Virus record (IMG/VR): IMGVR_UViG_3300044832_000035
Span: 1-40,179 of that record
Length of the DNA stretch: 40,179 bases
Reading direction: 5' to 3' (one strand)
DNA from: a virus
In this document: positions 22,215 through 30,048 of the stretch, piece by piece
Layout of the letters: each line of letters opens with the position of its first letter
How positions within the stretch are numbered: the stretch's first letter is position 1
Position numbers and translations under genes: made by a program
The notes under the pieces: model-generated
Seen by the model: the letters and a program-made list of their open reading frames with translations, nothing else
Databases searched by the model: none
Told to the model about the DNA's origin: nothing

Positions 22215-22646
22215 TCATGATCCAACGAAAATATCTGCGGTTATGGTCCCAACGGTCTGGGAAACGGTAATTACCCGCATGGCCTGGAATGGTCCCTCAA
22301 AAGTAAAGCTTTGCTGAGAGGGTCCTAGCCTATTCGCCGTGACCGTAAAACTAGCTGTGGACGTAGCTGAGGTATTAGGGTTAGGGCTAATCGGGTTACC
22401 GACTACCCAAGTGCCATCAATCATTTGTACCTGGATAGTGATAGTGGCGGTAATGTTCGCGCCATTATCCGTAATTAGAACGTTCCATTGGCTGCCACCG
22501 TTTGAGATCGATCCGAGCGCTGCTCCATTGGTATCGGCAGCCACCGCATTAAGCGACCGCAATTGGCGCAGACCTCCGACCGCTCCGGCCGGATGCGTCG
22601 GCATCCCGAACGCTAAACAAAATAGGATTAAAAAGAGTTTTTTCAT
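22215..22646 (-). CDS. Secreted beta-sandwich protein, 143 aa
   Basis: The signal peptide MKKLFLILFCLAFGMPTHPAGA is clear. The mature chain is Thr, Asn and Val-rich with strands such as NITATITIQVQMIDG and RVITVSQTVGTITADIF, typical of an all-beta fold. It may be an exported phage protein of the envelope. It begins with an ATGA overlap. No family is assigned. Confidence 0.65.
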   Translation of the reverse strand: MKKLFLILFCLAFGMPTHPAGAVGGLRQLRSLNAVAADTNGAALGSISNGGSQWNVLITDNGANITATITIQVQMIDGTWVVGNPISPNPNTSATSTASFTVTANRLGPSQQSFTFEGPFQAMRVITVSQTVGTITADIFVGS

Positions 22647-22975
22647 TCTACCGCTATGGTTGGGATTCCGTCTCGTTCTTCCATCTTGTGGGCGAGTTCG
22701 TTACCCCATTTCATCCGTTCATCATACCGATCCGTTACCGATGTTTTGCGCGGGTCCGCCAGTTCCGATTCCCAAACCTGTTTGACTGTCTGTGCTGGTA
22801 CCCCCGACCCAGCCATGAAATTCGTCCCCTTTTGTTCCTCCAGCTTGCGACACCCCTTGAGGAAGTTCTTGGCCGCTTGGTCTTCGCACTGGCGTTGCTC
22901 GGTCTTTCCTGAACGGATTAGCGTTCCAGGGAACTGGCGAGTTGCCAAAATTTCCAATATCCCGTTGTGGATCAC
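22643..22975 (-). CDS. Hypothetical protein, 110 aa
   Basis: It begins at GTG 22975 with AAGGAAAG upstream and ends with an ATGA overlap to the secreted protein gene, which supports this frame. It is charged and helical, containing CEDQAAKNFLKGCRKLEEQK and ERMKWGNELAHKMEE. Most of it overlaps another open frame (22722-23093). The function is unknown. Confidence 0.55.
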   Translation of the reverse strand: MIHNGILEILATRQFPGTLIRSGKTEQRQCEDQAAKNFLKGCRKLEEQKGTNFMAGSGVPAQTVKQVWESELADPRKTSVTDRYDERMKWGNELAHKMEERDGIPTIAVE

Positions 22976-23093
22976 CTGTATGTCTTTCTTTCCTTGTGTT
23001 CTTTTCGATCCTGACCAGTAACCCGATCACGCTCCCAACCAGGACCAGCCAAAATACCGCGTATGGTTTTTGCACGTTAGTAACCAGTATCAT
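22722..23093 (-). CDS. Possible small membrane protein, overlapping frame
   Basis: The frame from ATG 23093 begins with one transmembrane helix (YAVFWLVLVGSVIGLLVRI) and a basic stretch, which looks genuine. Beyond about residue 40 it overlaps the 110-aa gene and the composition becomes Gly/Pro-rich and less protein-like. Either these are two overlapping genes, or ribosomes or a sequence error join the membrane segment to the other frame. Low confidence for the full length. Confidence 0.35.
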   Translation of the reverse strand: MILVTNVQKPYAVFWLVLVGSVIGLLVRIEKNTRKERHTGDPQRDIGNFGNSPVPWNANPFRKDRATPVRRPSGQELPQGVSQAGGTKGDEFHGWVGGTSTDSQTGLGIGTGGPAQNIGNGSV

Positions 23094-23466
23094 TTGCTAC
23101 GGTTTGTTTTCTTAATCGATCTCCCATGGCTGAAGTGCTTTCACCCGAGACTCCAGGGCCAGCATTTCCGCCGACAGCTTCTCCATCAACACTATTGATT
23201 GTGATCTCAGCGTTCCCTCCTGAGAGTCCCTTAACAACGCCCTCGACTGAAAAATTAACTTTGTCGCCAACCGATGGAGGTGTTCCATCCGCTGAGAGCG
23301 AGTCAATCGGTACTGTCGCATATGGTGATCCACCGGTATCTTGCGCGTCTTGCGCGTCTGGTCCTGCGCTATCGTCATCGATCCCACCGGAATCTTTCAT
23401 CCCGGCTGGTCCTAGTGCTCCTCGTTGAGCCCGTGTTCCGATCATAATAATTACGTGAGGTTTCAT
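23077..23466 (-). CDS. Small acidic capsid-neighbour protein, 129 aa
   Basis: The start is ATG 23466 (TTG 23499 is an alternative). After MKPHVIIMIGTRAQRG and an acidic Asp/Gly-rich middle, a compact beta motif appears: VGDKVNFSVEGVVKGLSGGNAEITI. Small acidic proteins of this kind commonly follow the major capsid gene in related phages and may decorate or stabilise the head. No function is proven. The gap to the capsid gene is 72 nt and includes a T-run (minus strand) near 23490. Confidence 0.6.
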   Translation of the reverse strand: MKPHVIIMIGTRAQRGALGPAGMKDSGGIDDDSAGPDAQDAQDTGGSPYATVPIDSLSADGTPPSVGDKVNFSVEGVVKGLSGGNAEITINSVDGEAVGGNAGPGVSGESTSAMGDRLRKQTVANDTGY

Positions 23467-23538
23467 TCCAGATGAGCGACCTAAAGGAAAAAATGACAAA
23501 CCTCTAGGCCGCCCACTCTATGGAGGAGGACAATTATC

Positions 23539-24582
23539 TTATAATTTCCACTGCGATTTGTGTCTCAGGCATACGCCAAATAGAGGTTGCAACACGCTCC
23601 AGCCCGCATACGCCTTCCATGAGAAGTTTACGAACTGGCCAATGACATCATATTTATCGGGCTTGCCGTTAACCATCACCCTGGGAGACCACGGCGTGTT
23701 ACCTTGAAGGGCACTCGCTCCGTAGCTGTCTTTACCGGTCACAATCGCGGTAAAGATCTTAGATCCTAAGGCAAGGTCATCGGTACCGGAGTTGTTATAA
23801 ACCCCGAGTCCAGTAGCATTCAGTTCAACGAATGGGTTGGTCGAAAGGAAGAACCCGATCCCGTACAGGTTGTCAATCCAGCCTGATCGGATAGATTTAC
23901 CGCCATGTGCGAACGCATCAGCCTGGACGAATGCCGTGTTATTGGTATCCATGAACAAATCGCTTTGTCCCTGTGCACCAACGACAGCCGCATAACTGCC
24001 TTTTGCTGGCCCGGTTTTTACCTTAGGTGTCCGGTTTATACGGAGCTGGGTTGCAGCTGCGATAATGTTACGGATCGCTAGCGCTGCCGTAACACCGGTA
24101 ATACCGTTTAGCCCGGCCAGATTCGTTACCGCTGCCCCTGGAGCGCCACCGGTATACATCTGCGTAAGGCCGCTTGGTGCTGCCGCACAGCAAAGGTTGC
24201 GGATCTGTTGATCGTACCAGAGCGCGGCTTCTTCACCGAACTGGATACTTACGGCTTCACCAGTATCGTTAAACTCGGTGTCGTTAACCAAGTCGGTTAC
24301 TTGGACCCAATCATAGAATTGACTGAGGGTGATGGTGACGAACTCGAACACCATCTTACGCGAGGTGGCCACAAGGACACCTTCAGTAACCGCGTTGACG
24401 TTGGCTGCTGAAGCAGCAGGTATACGGAAAAAGCGAACGCTTTGGTTTCCATTGTTTTTCGGCACGGGCCGAAGCTGAGCGAAATCGGCAAGGTGTACCT
24501 CGTCGATTGCATGATCGAGCATCAACCGGCTAAAATATATTTCATATTCGTTTGGCCTATCGGCCAATAACGTAGCTGGCAT
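23539..24582 (-). CDS. Major capsid protein (N4 gp56-like)
   Basis: A 347-residue protein downstream of portal and scaffold. Features: early SVRFFRIPAASAANVNAVTEG, a beta segment MVFEFVTITLSQFYDWVQVTDL, then long helices (EEAALWYDQQIRNL) and a central beta domain with SYAAVVGAQGQSDLF and GIGFFLSTNPFVEL. This resembles the N4 gp56-type HK97-fold capsid proteins. It has no N-terminal delta domain, consistent with a separate scaffold gene. The start has no clear Shine-Dalgarno signal but is preceded by a palindrome half-site. Confidence 0.8.
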   Translation of the reverse strand: MPATLLADRPNEYEIYFSRLMLDHAIDEVHLADFAQLRPVPKNNGNQSVRFFRIPAASAANVNAVTEGVLVATSRKMVFEFVTITLSQFYDWVQVTDLVNDTEFNDTGEAVSIQFGEEAALWYDQQIRNLCCAAAPSGLTQMYTGGAPGAAVTNLAGLNGITGVTAALAIRNIIAAATQLRINRTPKVKTGPAKGSYAAVVGAQGQSDLFMDTNNTAFVQADAFAHGGKSIRSGWIDNLYGIGFFLSTNPFVELNATGLGVYNNSGTDDLALGSKIFTAIVTGKDSYGASALQGNTPWSPRVMVNGKPDKYDVIGQFVNFSWKAYAGWSVLQPLFGVCLRHKSQWKL

Positions 24583-24586
24583 AAAA

Positions 24587-24601
24587 GATTATTCAGTGTG
24601 A
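24587..24601. promoter_or_regulatory. Palindrome half-site before capsid gene
   Basis: The right half CAGTGTGA is exact, the left half (GATTATT) is degraded. It lies in the 22-bp gap between scaffold stop and capsid start. Counted only as a weak member of the dispersed repeat family. Confidence 0.35.
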
Positions 24602-24604
24602 TTC

Positions 24605-25792
24605 CTAATCAACTTCCCGCGACCTGAGAAAGCGGCGTTGCTCCTCTAGCGACAATGAAGAAAAGGCTCTGGCGTCATCTCTGGACGCTTGCGCGTTACC
24701 GTTATATCGGCTGGAGCCGTTTACTCCGTTCTCGCTAGTGGGTGCGCTTGCACCGATCGAGGTGTGTCCTCTTAGGCGTTGGTTCTCTGCTTCTAACTTA
24801 GCTAGCTTGGCGTTGAGAATATCGACCCGGTAATAGGCTTTCACTATTTCGTAACCAGGGATAAACCCGACCGCTTTCTTCCCAAATTCGCGACCCATAC
24901 CGGTCTGCCGAAAGAAGAAGTTTAAGCGTTGCCCGAGCGGGCTATTTTGATCTCGGTATTCTTTAGCACACTGCCGTTCGAAGGGATCTTGACTCGCTTC
25001 ATCGCGAGCAACGACGTTCCGCTCACATAAACCCCAACATTGGTCGAAGTCTTCTGTATTCGGTTTAAGGAGCATGGCCGACGCATCGAATTCAGGAGTA
25101 CCGAATTGGACCTGTTTCCATTGTCCTTCGCTTGCTCTCTGGCTTTCAGTTTCCTGCGCTAGCTTCCGGTCACCGATCTCTAGACGCATTAGTCTAGCGA
25201 TCTCAAAACCGGCCTTAGCTCCTTCTTCGTCGCCTGTCTCCCTGAGTCGTTTGGCTTCAGCCTCGACGTTCTCAGGGGTTTCCCGTTGGTTGATGAGGTT
25301 AACCGCCTCACGCAACATCGGGTTAGAGTTGATACGTGCTTGCTCTTGGGCTTGGCGTACTTGAGCTTCGAGCTGCAGTGCCCGTTGCTCTGCGGCGTAC
25401 CTTGCCTGTGCTTCTTCGGCTGCTTTGGCTTGAGCTTTCTGGAACCGTCCATCTTCTTTGACCCGATCCCGCTCTTTCTTGGCCCTAGCTAACTCGAATT
25501 TACTAAGCAGCTTGCCTTTTTCTTTGGCTGGCTCTGCGCCGTCTGATTCTAACTCTGGCGATTCGGCTGGTTCATGAGCCGATGTTTCCACACTGGGTGT
25601 GGTTTCAGCCCCCGAGGGAGCTTCTGCTTCCTCTGCGTCTCCTCCCGGCATACCGCCTGGAGGTTTATCGAACCCGCCATCCCCATCGTTGAGGATTCGC
25701 ATGGCGCTGCGCGTATCTACTTCGTCTGGCATTGTGCTATCTACTTCCGATGGATGAGCCGTTGTAACCGTACTCCTCAGAGGATGACTCAT
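24605..25792 (-). CDS. Scaffolding protein, 395 aa
   Basis: It lies between portal and capsid, where scaffolds are encoded. The composition fits: acidic, Pro/Glu-rich N-terminus, then a long charged coiled coil (KFELARAKKERDRVKEDGRF, KLAKLEAENQRLRG) and a basic C-terminal end (EEQRRFLRSREVD) that could bind capsid protein. ATG 25792 has AGAGGA 8 nt upstream but overlaps the previous gene by 56 nt; ATG 25732 (375 aa) is the alternative start. It directs shell assembly and is then lost or cleaved. Confidence 0.78.
   Translation of the reverse strand: MSHPLRSTVTTAHPSEVDSTMPDEVDTRSAMRILNDGDGGFDKPPGGMPGGDAEEAEAPSGAETTPSVETSAHEPAESPELESDGAEPAKEKGKLLSKFELARAKKERDRVKEDGRFQKAQAKAAEEAQARYAAEQRALQLEAQVRQAQEQARINSNPMLREAVNLINQRETPENVEAEAKRLRETGDEEGAKAGFEIARLMRLEIGDRKLAQETESQRASEGQWKQVQFGTPEFDASAMLLKPNTEDFDQCWGLCERNVVARDEASQDPFERQCAKEYRDQNSPLGQRLNFFFRQTGMGREFGKKAVGFIPGYEIVKAYYRVDILNAKLAKLEAENQRLRGHTSIGASAPTSENGVNGSSRYNGNAQASRDDARAFSSLSLEEQRRFLRSREVD
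25588..25602. promoter_or_regulatory. Weak palindrome copy inside scaffold gene
   Basis: CCACACTGGGTGTGG is itself a perfect inverted repeat (7+1+7 except pairing at the centre), with three differences from the consensus. It is coding, so this may be coincidence or a weak site. Confidence 0.35.
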
Positions 25793-26141
25793 CCGTTATG
25801 TCCTCTTGAGTTTCCGAGGTATCCCGTTTTGGATCAGTCAGGGATACTTGACTGTCGTGTTCGACCAATCTCAGCGGGTCGTACGCTGCACTGACACAAA
25901 TCAGATTAAAGAGTTCCTGGTAGCCGCGCGCGCGTTCTGGAGAGCCTTTGTCCCATACGCTCTTCTGAGTCACATCTACGCTAGCGTTGCGGACCATGTG
26001 GATAAACCGGGCTCCGCTCTGGGTTTGCAGGAATAGAGCCAGATTATATTTATCGCGCTCGTTCCAGCTCACACGTACCGGTACACCGCACATAGCGGCT
26101 ATCGTCCGTACCCGGTAAATCAAGTGTGCAAGCCAAAGCAT
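25737..26141 (-). CDS. Hypothetical protein between portal and scaffold, 134 aa
   Basis: The first 95 residues look folded (IYRVRTIAAMCGVPVRVSW, KYNLALFLQTQSGARFIHMV, GYQELFNLICVSAAYDPL). The last 35 are acidic, Ser/Glu/Asp-rich and probably disordered (DITDESSSEEYGYNG). It starts 3 nt after the portal stop. Position suggests a head morphogenesis role; no family is recognised. Confidence 0.65.
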   Translation of the reverse strand: MLWLAHLIYRVRTIAAMCGVPVRVSWNERDKYNLALFLQTQSGARFIHMVRNASVDVTQKSVWDKGSPERARGYQELFNLICVSAAYDPLRLVEHDSQVSLTDPKRDTSETQEDITDESSSEEYGYNGSSIGSR

Positions 26142-26143
26142 TA

Positions 26144-28114
26144 CTACATACGTCCAGCATCAGACGGCATTTGGTCAACAGGCGGTCCTTGTGGCGCACC
26201 GACGGGAGCGGCAGGAGGTCCTCCACCGTTGGCTCCTATGGGTGGCCCCTGCCCGTTCTGAGGCGCGCCTTGACTGGCTGCCTGAAGCTGCTGTTCCATC
26301 TGCTGGGCTATTTGAGTTACCCGAGCATGGTTGTTAGACAGGATCTTCTGGAGTTGTTGCGCTGCGGCCTGATAGCCTTGCGGGTTCTTGGCGTGGAAAG
26401 CGTGTATATGGGCGTCCTCGTGCTGCATGAGGCGCATTTCAACGTCCGGCATCAGCATCTTATCTGGATGACTAGAGAAGTACTTCTTACCCGCTTCGAG
26501 GGTATTGATATGAACCATGTCGTCGTCCTCAGGATTGATCGCCGGGTTAAACCCGTTAATCATCTGCTGAATCTCGTTCGCCTGTTCTTCCATCTGCTGG
26601 TTCTGACCGGTAGCGACCGCAACGAACAAGGTTTTGACCAGATCTGAATCAATGTTCTCTAGGATCTCTTTGCAGCCTTCAGCCTCGTTAAAGTACGGTT
26701 TGCCCTGGAACTGCTGGAAGATCTGGAGAAGCTTCTGAATCTGTTTCTCTCGACTGTAGCCGTCCTTGCCGCCGTTGGGCTCAAGCTCATAACAATCCTT
26801 GAGCATCCCATCATCGAGCTGCTGATACTCCCGCTTGTAGAAATAGCTTAGGTCATCGCCCTTATACTGAAGCTCTAAGCTCCATTGCTGTTCTAGGGTA
26901 TTGGTTACGGATGCACCAAAAACCCGCGCGTGAAGATTAACTCCGCTCTCCTTAACGGCTCCAAGTTGATTAGTTTCAGTAGCAGTTTTCTTTCCTTGGC
27001 CAAGCTGTTGCTGATCACCAATCCCGTAATCAGGGGCTCCGATACGCTGCTCAGCAATTGATCGCACGGTCTGTTGTCTGACAGTAAAATCCAAAGGCGG
27101 GGTTGGGAACTGGAGAGCTTGCAGCCTAGAGTTGAGTACCTGACCTGGAGCCATTTCGAAGTTTTCATAATTTGCTGGTGGCGCGTTTTCGGCTGGCATC
27201 CAGACTGGACGATTGCACGAAATAATGTAATCCATCTCGGTATCGAGCAACATCTTCAAGATGGATTGGTAGAGAGCCAAGATCTCGGCGATGCCGCGCG
27301 GGGTGTAAAACCCCACATCCGTAATCTCGAAATTATATTCGACGATGGGAAACTGTTTGTGGTTGTACGGAAGAGTGAACGGTGGTCTGACTTCTTCTTC
27401 GGGGTGCAAGGGTGAAAACGTCCATACCTTCTTCGATTTATCGGCGAGCTGCTCGTAGACCTCCCATAGGACGATAATATCTTCCTTGCTGTGCCAGCCT
27501 AATCCCTCGCGTAAGTCGCGCGCATCGGACAGCGTATTGGTCTCGGACCCTCGGCCAGCGATCGTTTTAATGAAATCAGGGTCAGCGTTATACCCGTAAT
27601 CTCCGGCTACCCGTTCGTACCGGTATTTACTGATATGCATGATGTGGCCCATTCGATCAGCTTCCTTAAGTTCATCGGTATAACGCGGGACCACGCAGTG
27701 AGTAGCTGCGATCGTCTGGTGATTGACTCGTTGCGCGCTCTCGTCCCAGAACGTTTTAAGGAAGCTTTTCCCTCCGACTAGAAACGCGTCAATAACGTGC
27801 TGAATCTGTTTAACGAAATTGGAGCGTTTCTTGACCCGCCAGTCGAACCATTGCGCTACCTTATTTTGGTACGCGATTGATTGGGCGTTCTTAGAAGAGA
27901 AGCTCGCGATCAGTTCCGGCCCTAGAACCTGTTCCACGTAGGCCGGTTTTAGCCGCTCGATATTGGTGTCGATTAGGGGCCACGTGTAATCGGCTGCGTG
28001 CGGGAACGGGCGGGTACGGCGCTTAATCTGACCGTAGCGGAGCTTGTAGGCGGTCGCCTGGCGATCTTCCCAGGTCTTGCGATCTTCAATATCGCTTTTG
28101 ATTAGCTTATACAC
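26144..28114 (-). CDS. Portal protein, 656 aa
   Basis: The N-terminal region (YTWPLIDTNIERLKPAYVEQV, NFVKQIQHVIDAFLVGGKSFLK) and central stem region (GIAEILALYQSILKMLLDTEMDYI) match podophage portals, which form the 12-subunit vertex ring for DNA entry and tail joining. The C-terminus is Gln-rich, predicted barrel helix (QQMEQQLQAASQ), ending with a Pro/Gly-rich tail. Start is GTG 28114, overlapping the HNH gene by 8 nt with AAGGAA immediately before it. Size and gene order (portal, small gene, scaffold, capsid) support the call. Confidence 0.85.
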   Translation of the reverse strand: MYKLIKSDIEDRKTWEDRQATAYKLRYGQIKRRTRPFPHAADYTWPLIDTNIERLKPAYVEQVLGPELIASFSSKNAQSIAYQNKVAQWFDWRVKKRSNFVKQIQHVIDAFLVGGKSFLKTFWDESAQRVNHQTIAATHCVVPRYTDELKEADRMGHIMHISKYRYERVAGDYGYNADPDFIKTIAGRGSETNTLSDARDLREGLGWHSKEDIIVLWEVYEQLADKSKKVWTFSPLHPEEEVRPPFTLPYNHKQFPIVEYNFEITDVGFYTPRGIAEILALYQSILKMLLDTEMDYIISCNRPVWMPAENAPPANYENFEMAPGQVLNSRLQALQFPTPPLDFTVRQQTVRSIAEQRIGAPDYGIGDQQQLGQGKKTATETNQLGAVKESGVNLHARVFGASVTNTLEQQWSLELQYKGDDLSYFYKREYQQLDDGMLKDCYELEPNGGKDGYSREKQIQKLLQIFQQFQGKPYFNEAEGCKEILENIDSDLVKTLFVAVATGQNQQMEEQANEIQQMINGFNPAINPEDDDMVHINTLEAGKKYFSSHPDKMLMPDVEMRLMQHEDAHIHAFHAKNPQGYQAAAQQLQKILSNNHARVTQIAQQMEQQLQAASQGAPQNGQGPPIGANGGGPPAAPVGAPQGPPVDQMPSDAGRM

Positions 28115-28457
28115 TTCCTTGATAAAACAACTCGTTCTTCAGCATGTATTGATACATCCTAAGAGCGATCTCCGGTGTGCCGAGGTGTCCTTCTGCGAAG
28201 TTGCATCGTGAGCAGATAATTCCTCGAACGATATTAGTTTTGTGGCAGTGATCTACGTGGAGCCGTTTCCCAAATTTCCTTTTGCAGATCTGACACTTCC
28301 CTTCTGCTGCATCTAGCAGCTCCTGATACTGCTTTCTAGTAAGCCCGTATTTCCTCTTCCTGTGATTAGCTAGAGAGCATTCACGCCACTTTTCGGGGTA
28401 CAAAAGACGCCATCGCTTAGTGGCTTCGTACATCCTTTGCTGTTTCGCAGTTCTCAA
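28107..28457 (-). CDS. Endonuclease VII-family HNH nuclease, 116 aa
   Basis: The recombination endonuclease VII pattern is nearly complete: RKYGLTRKQYQELLDAAEGK, CQICKRKF, LHVDHCHKTNIVRG and ICSRCNFAEG. Two CxxC pairs (CQIC, CSRC) bind zinc and HVDHCH holds the catalytic His. These enzymes cleave branched DNA or act as homing endonucleases. TTG 28457 overlaps the upstream stop (TTGA); ATG 28433 is an alternative. It lies directly before the portal gene, a common site for free-standing HNH insertions. Confidence 0.85.
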   Translation of the reverse strand: MRTAKQQRMYEATKRWRLLYPEKWRECSLANHRKRKYGLTRKQYQELLDAAEGKCQICKRKFGKRLHVDHCHKTNIVRGIICSRCNFAEGHLGTPEIALRMYQYMLKNELFYQGSV

Positions 28458-28633
28458 AGCGGCCAGGAGCGGTCGGAGCGCATCATTCCGGGCGGATAAA
28501 CACCGGTTGCAAGGAAGTTGTTCGCTTGAGCTTGTGTAACAAATTTCGCTATTGATTGTTCCCGGTCATCGCGAACCTCGTAAAAGGTTCCTTGCTGCAA
28601 GGCCACCTGTACTACTTTAGTTTTTTCACTCAT
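28454..28633 (-). CDS. Hypothetical protein, 59 aa
   Basis: The start is ATG 28633, within an 8-nt overlap with the upstream 40-aa gene. It encodes a small alpha/beta protein (VVQVALQQGTFYEVRDDREQ then SIAKFVTQAQANNFLATG). YEVRDDREQSIAKF recalls short domains that repeat in accessory phage proteins, including the neighbour at 28745-28987 (HAVVDEDGNVVAHYPNEEEA). The function is unknown. Confidence 0.6.
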   Translation of the reverse strand: MSEKTKVVQVALQQGTFYEVRDDREQSIAKFVTQAQANNFLATGVYPPGMMRSDRSWPL

Positions 28634-28748
28634 CTTTCTGGGTTTCCGATTGCTTAACCAATTGCTCCAACAGATTCTTGATGTCTCTGAGTTGGCTGCT
28701 GACCACATCAAGTGAAGCAAACAACTTTTGCGTTTCGTTTTGGCTCAT
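28626..28748 (-). CDS. Tiny coiled-coil protein, 40 aa
   Basis: The ORF from ATG 28748 to TGA 28626-28628 is a single amphipathic helix with heptad-spaced Leu/Val/Ile (FASLDVVSSQLRDIKNLLEQ). ATGA overlap with the gene before and 8-nt overlap with the one after support translation. Probably oligomeric; function unknown. Confidence 0.6.
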   Translation of the reverse strand: MSQNETQKLFASLDVVSSQLRDIKNLLEQLVKQSETQKDE

Positions 28749-28987
28749 TTGCTCTGTTTGTGTTTCTTCTTCGGCTTAGGCGCGTGCGGAATATGCTTCG
28801 CGTGTTTGGCCTTTGGTTTCGGTTCTTCGGTCGGTATCGCCGGAGTCGGCCCGATGTGTTCAGCTTCGGCTTCTCCAGCGAATTGCCTGGCTTCTTCTTC
28901 GTTCGGATAATGGGCAACTACGTTCCCATCTTCATCGACAACAGCGTGTGTGCTGCTGCCGGGTACTTGTACGATTTTATGTTTCAT
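28745..28987 (-). CDS. Hypothetical protein with basic tail, 80 aa
   Basis: The N-terminal 40 residues form a small beta-beta-alpha unit (KIVQVPGSSTHAVVDEDGNV then NEEEARQFAGEA). The rest is Pro, Lys and His-rich (KPKAKHAKHIPHAPKPKKKH), likely disordered and nucleic-acid or polyanion binding. The downstream 59-aa protein seems to share the first unit, suggesting duplication. The role is unknown. Confidence 0.65.
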   Translation of the reverse strand: MKHKIVQVPGSSTHAVVDEDGNVVAHYPNEEEARQFAGEAEAEHIGPTPAIPTEEPKPKAKHAKHIPHAPKPKKKHKQSK

Positions 28988-28995
28988 TCTCTTGT

Positions 28996-30048
28996 TTATT
29001 TGTGTTGATACGCGCGGATGTATTGAACTTCCATCCGACCCATCGTGATATTGATTGGCCAGCCTCCGCCAAGTGCTAGATCCACAGTCGGAAATAACGG
29101 GTGTAGAAAAGTTTGATCGGTAGGCATTTCAAAAGTAACCACTCCGTCATAAGTGAAATGGGTGACCTGTGCGTCGATAAGCACCCCAAATCGATGAAAC
29201 GCGCCGCTCGGATTGGCTATTGTTATCGTATTTCCGCTACCAGGAGGGAGTAACTCTTGTCCGCTCGGGCTAAAAGCGTGCGCTCTTTGATGAAGTTGAG
29301 TCATATCAACCCCGTACATCTCCATGATGTCGATCTCACATTCATTAGTGGTTCTAGGAACCCTGAAACCGCCCGGAGGAATGCTTTGAAGAGTGATTGC
29401 TGGCCATACGCCACCTCCCAGTCCCGACCCGTCTGAAGGAGAACCCGGCGGGCAACCTGGAGGCAGGTTTGCTGAGACCTCGAAATAAATACTAGGGCTT
29501 GATCCCAGTGATTGGTGAAATCCGTTTCCAGCAGTGTCAACTGTCGCGACAAAGCCGGTTCTCCAATGGCAAATATTGCTATCGTTGTAAGCAGTGATAT
29601 TCAACCAACGCTTGTAAGGCGTATAGCTGAAAGGGTTGGGCGGAACAGCGTGATAAGGCTCTTTATCCAGGCTGTCACCTGCCCCAATGAGTTTTCCATT
29701 GGCATCATAAGTAGCTTCAGCTTGCCCTGTAAAGTAGGCATACCCAAAGCTGCCACCGTCCCATTCAGTATGAGGAAAGAGCGTCCAGGGAGCGGTCGGG
29801 GTGGTCGGTGAGGTCAACGTGCCCCATCCGTACCCTGGCAATATGGTATTAGCCAAGGGGCGGCTGAAATCCTCGTTAAAGGTCATGTTGTACTGAGTGA
29901 GATCGATTTTGTCGCCAACCGCGGCGTTACTCATTGCGCACCAGCCGAAGCTGAAGCCGACAACGAGTGCGATCACAACCAGTGTGATTTTTACAAAGGA
30001 ATCGCCGATTGCTGGGACGAGTTCTGGTTCAATAGGGTCATGTTTCAT
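28996..30048 (-). CDS. Membrane-anchored GH16-family glycanase, 350 aa
   Basis: Residues 20-40 (KITLVVIALVVGFSFGWC) form an N-terminal anchor or uncleaved signal. The rest follows glycoside hydrolase family 16: FNEDFSRPL at the start, SIYFEVSANLPPG, GGGVWPAITL, and the catalytic signature EIDIME with Glu238 (nucleophile), Asp240 and Glu243 (acid/base), then FHRFGVLID, FTYDGVV, and MEVQYIRAYQ at the end. GH16 enzymes cut beta-1,3 or beta-1,4 glucans and galactans. The start overlaps the upstream gene (ATGA). It may remodel host or biofilm polysaccharide. Substrate cannot be told from sequence. Confidence 0.85.
   Translation of the reverse strand: MKHDPIEPELVPAIGDSFVKITLVVIALVVGFSFGWCAMSNAAVGDKIDLTQYNMTFNEDFSRPLANTILPGYGWGTLTSPTTPTAPWTLFPHTEWDGGSFGYAYFTGQAEATYDANGKLIGAGDSLDKEPYHAVPPNPFSYTPYKRWLNITAYNDSNICHWRTGFVATVDTAGNGFHQSLGSSPSIYFEVSANLPPGCPPGSPSDGSGLGGGVWPAITLQSIPPGGFRVPRTTNECEIDIMEMYGVDMTQLHQRAHAFSPSGQELLPPGSGNTITIANPSGAFHRFGVLIDAQVTHFTYDGVVTFEMPTDQTFLHPLFPTVDLALGGGWPINITMGRMEVQYIRAYQHK
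29973..29987. promoter_or_regulatory. Dispersed palindrome copy in GH16 gene start
   Basis: TCACAACCAGTGTGA has complete outer arms with two central mismatches. It lies within the signal-anchor codons of the GH16 gene, about 60 bp after its start. Confidence 0.45.

Noticed and set aside
26126-26647. 173-aa plus-strand open frame opposite the portal gene
   Set aside because: Antisense to a well-supported portal; composition mirrors the opposite strand and no domain or ribosome site is seen.
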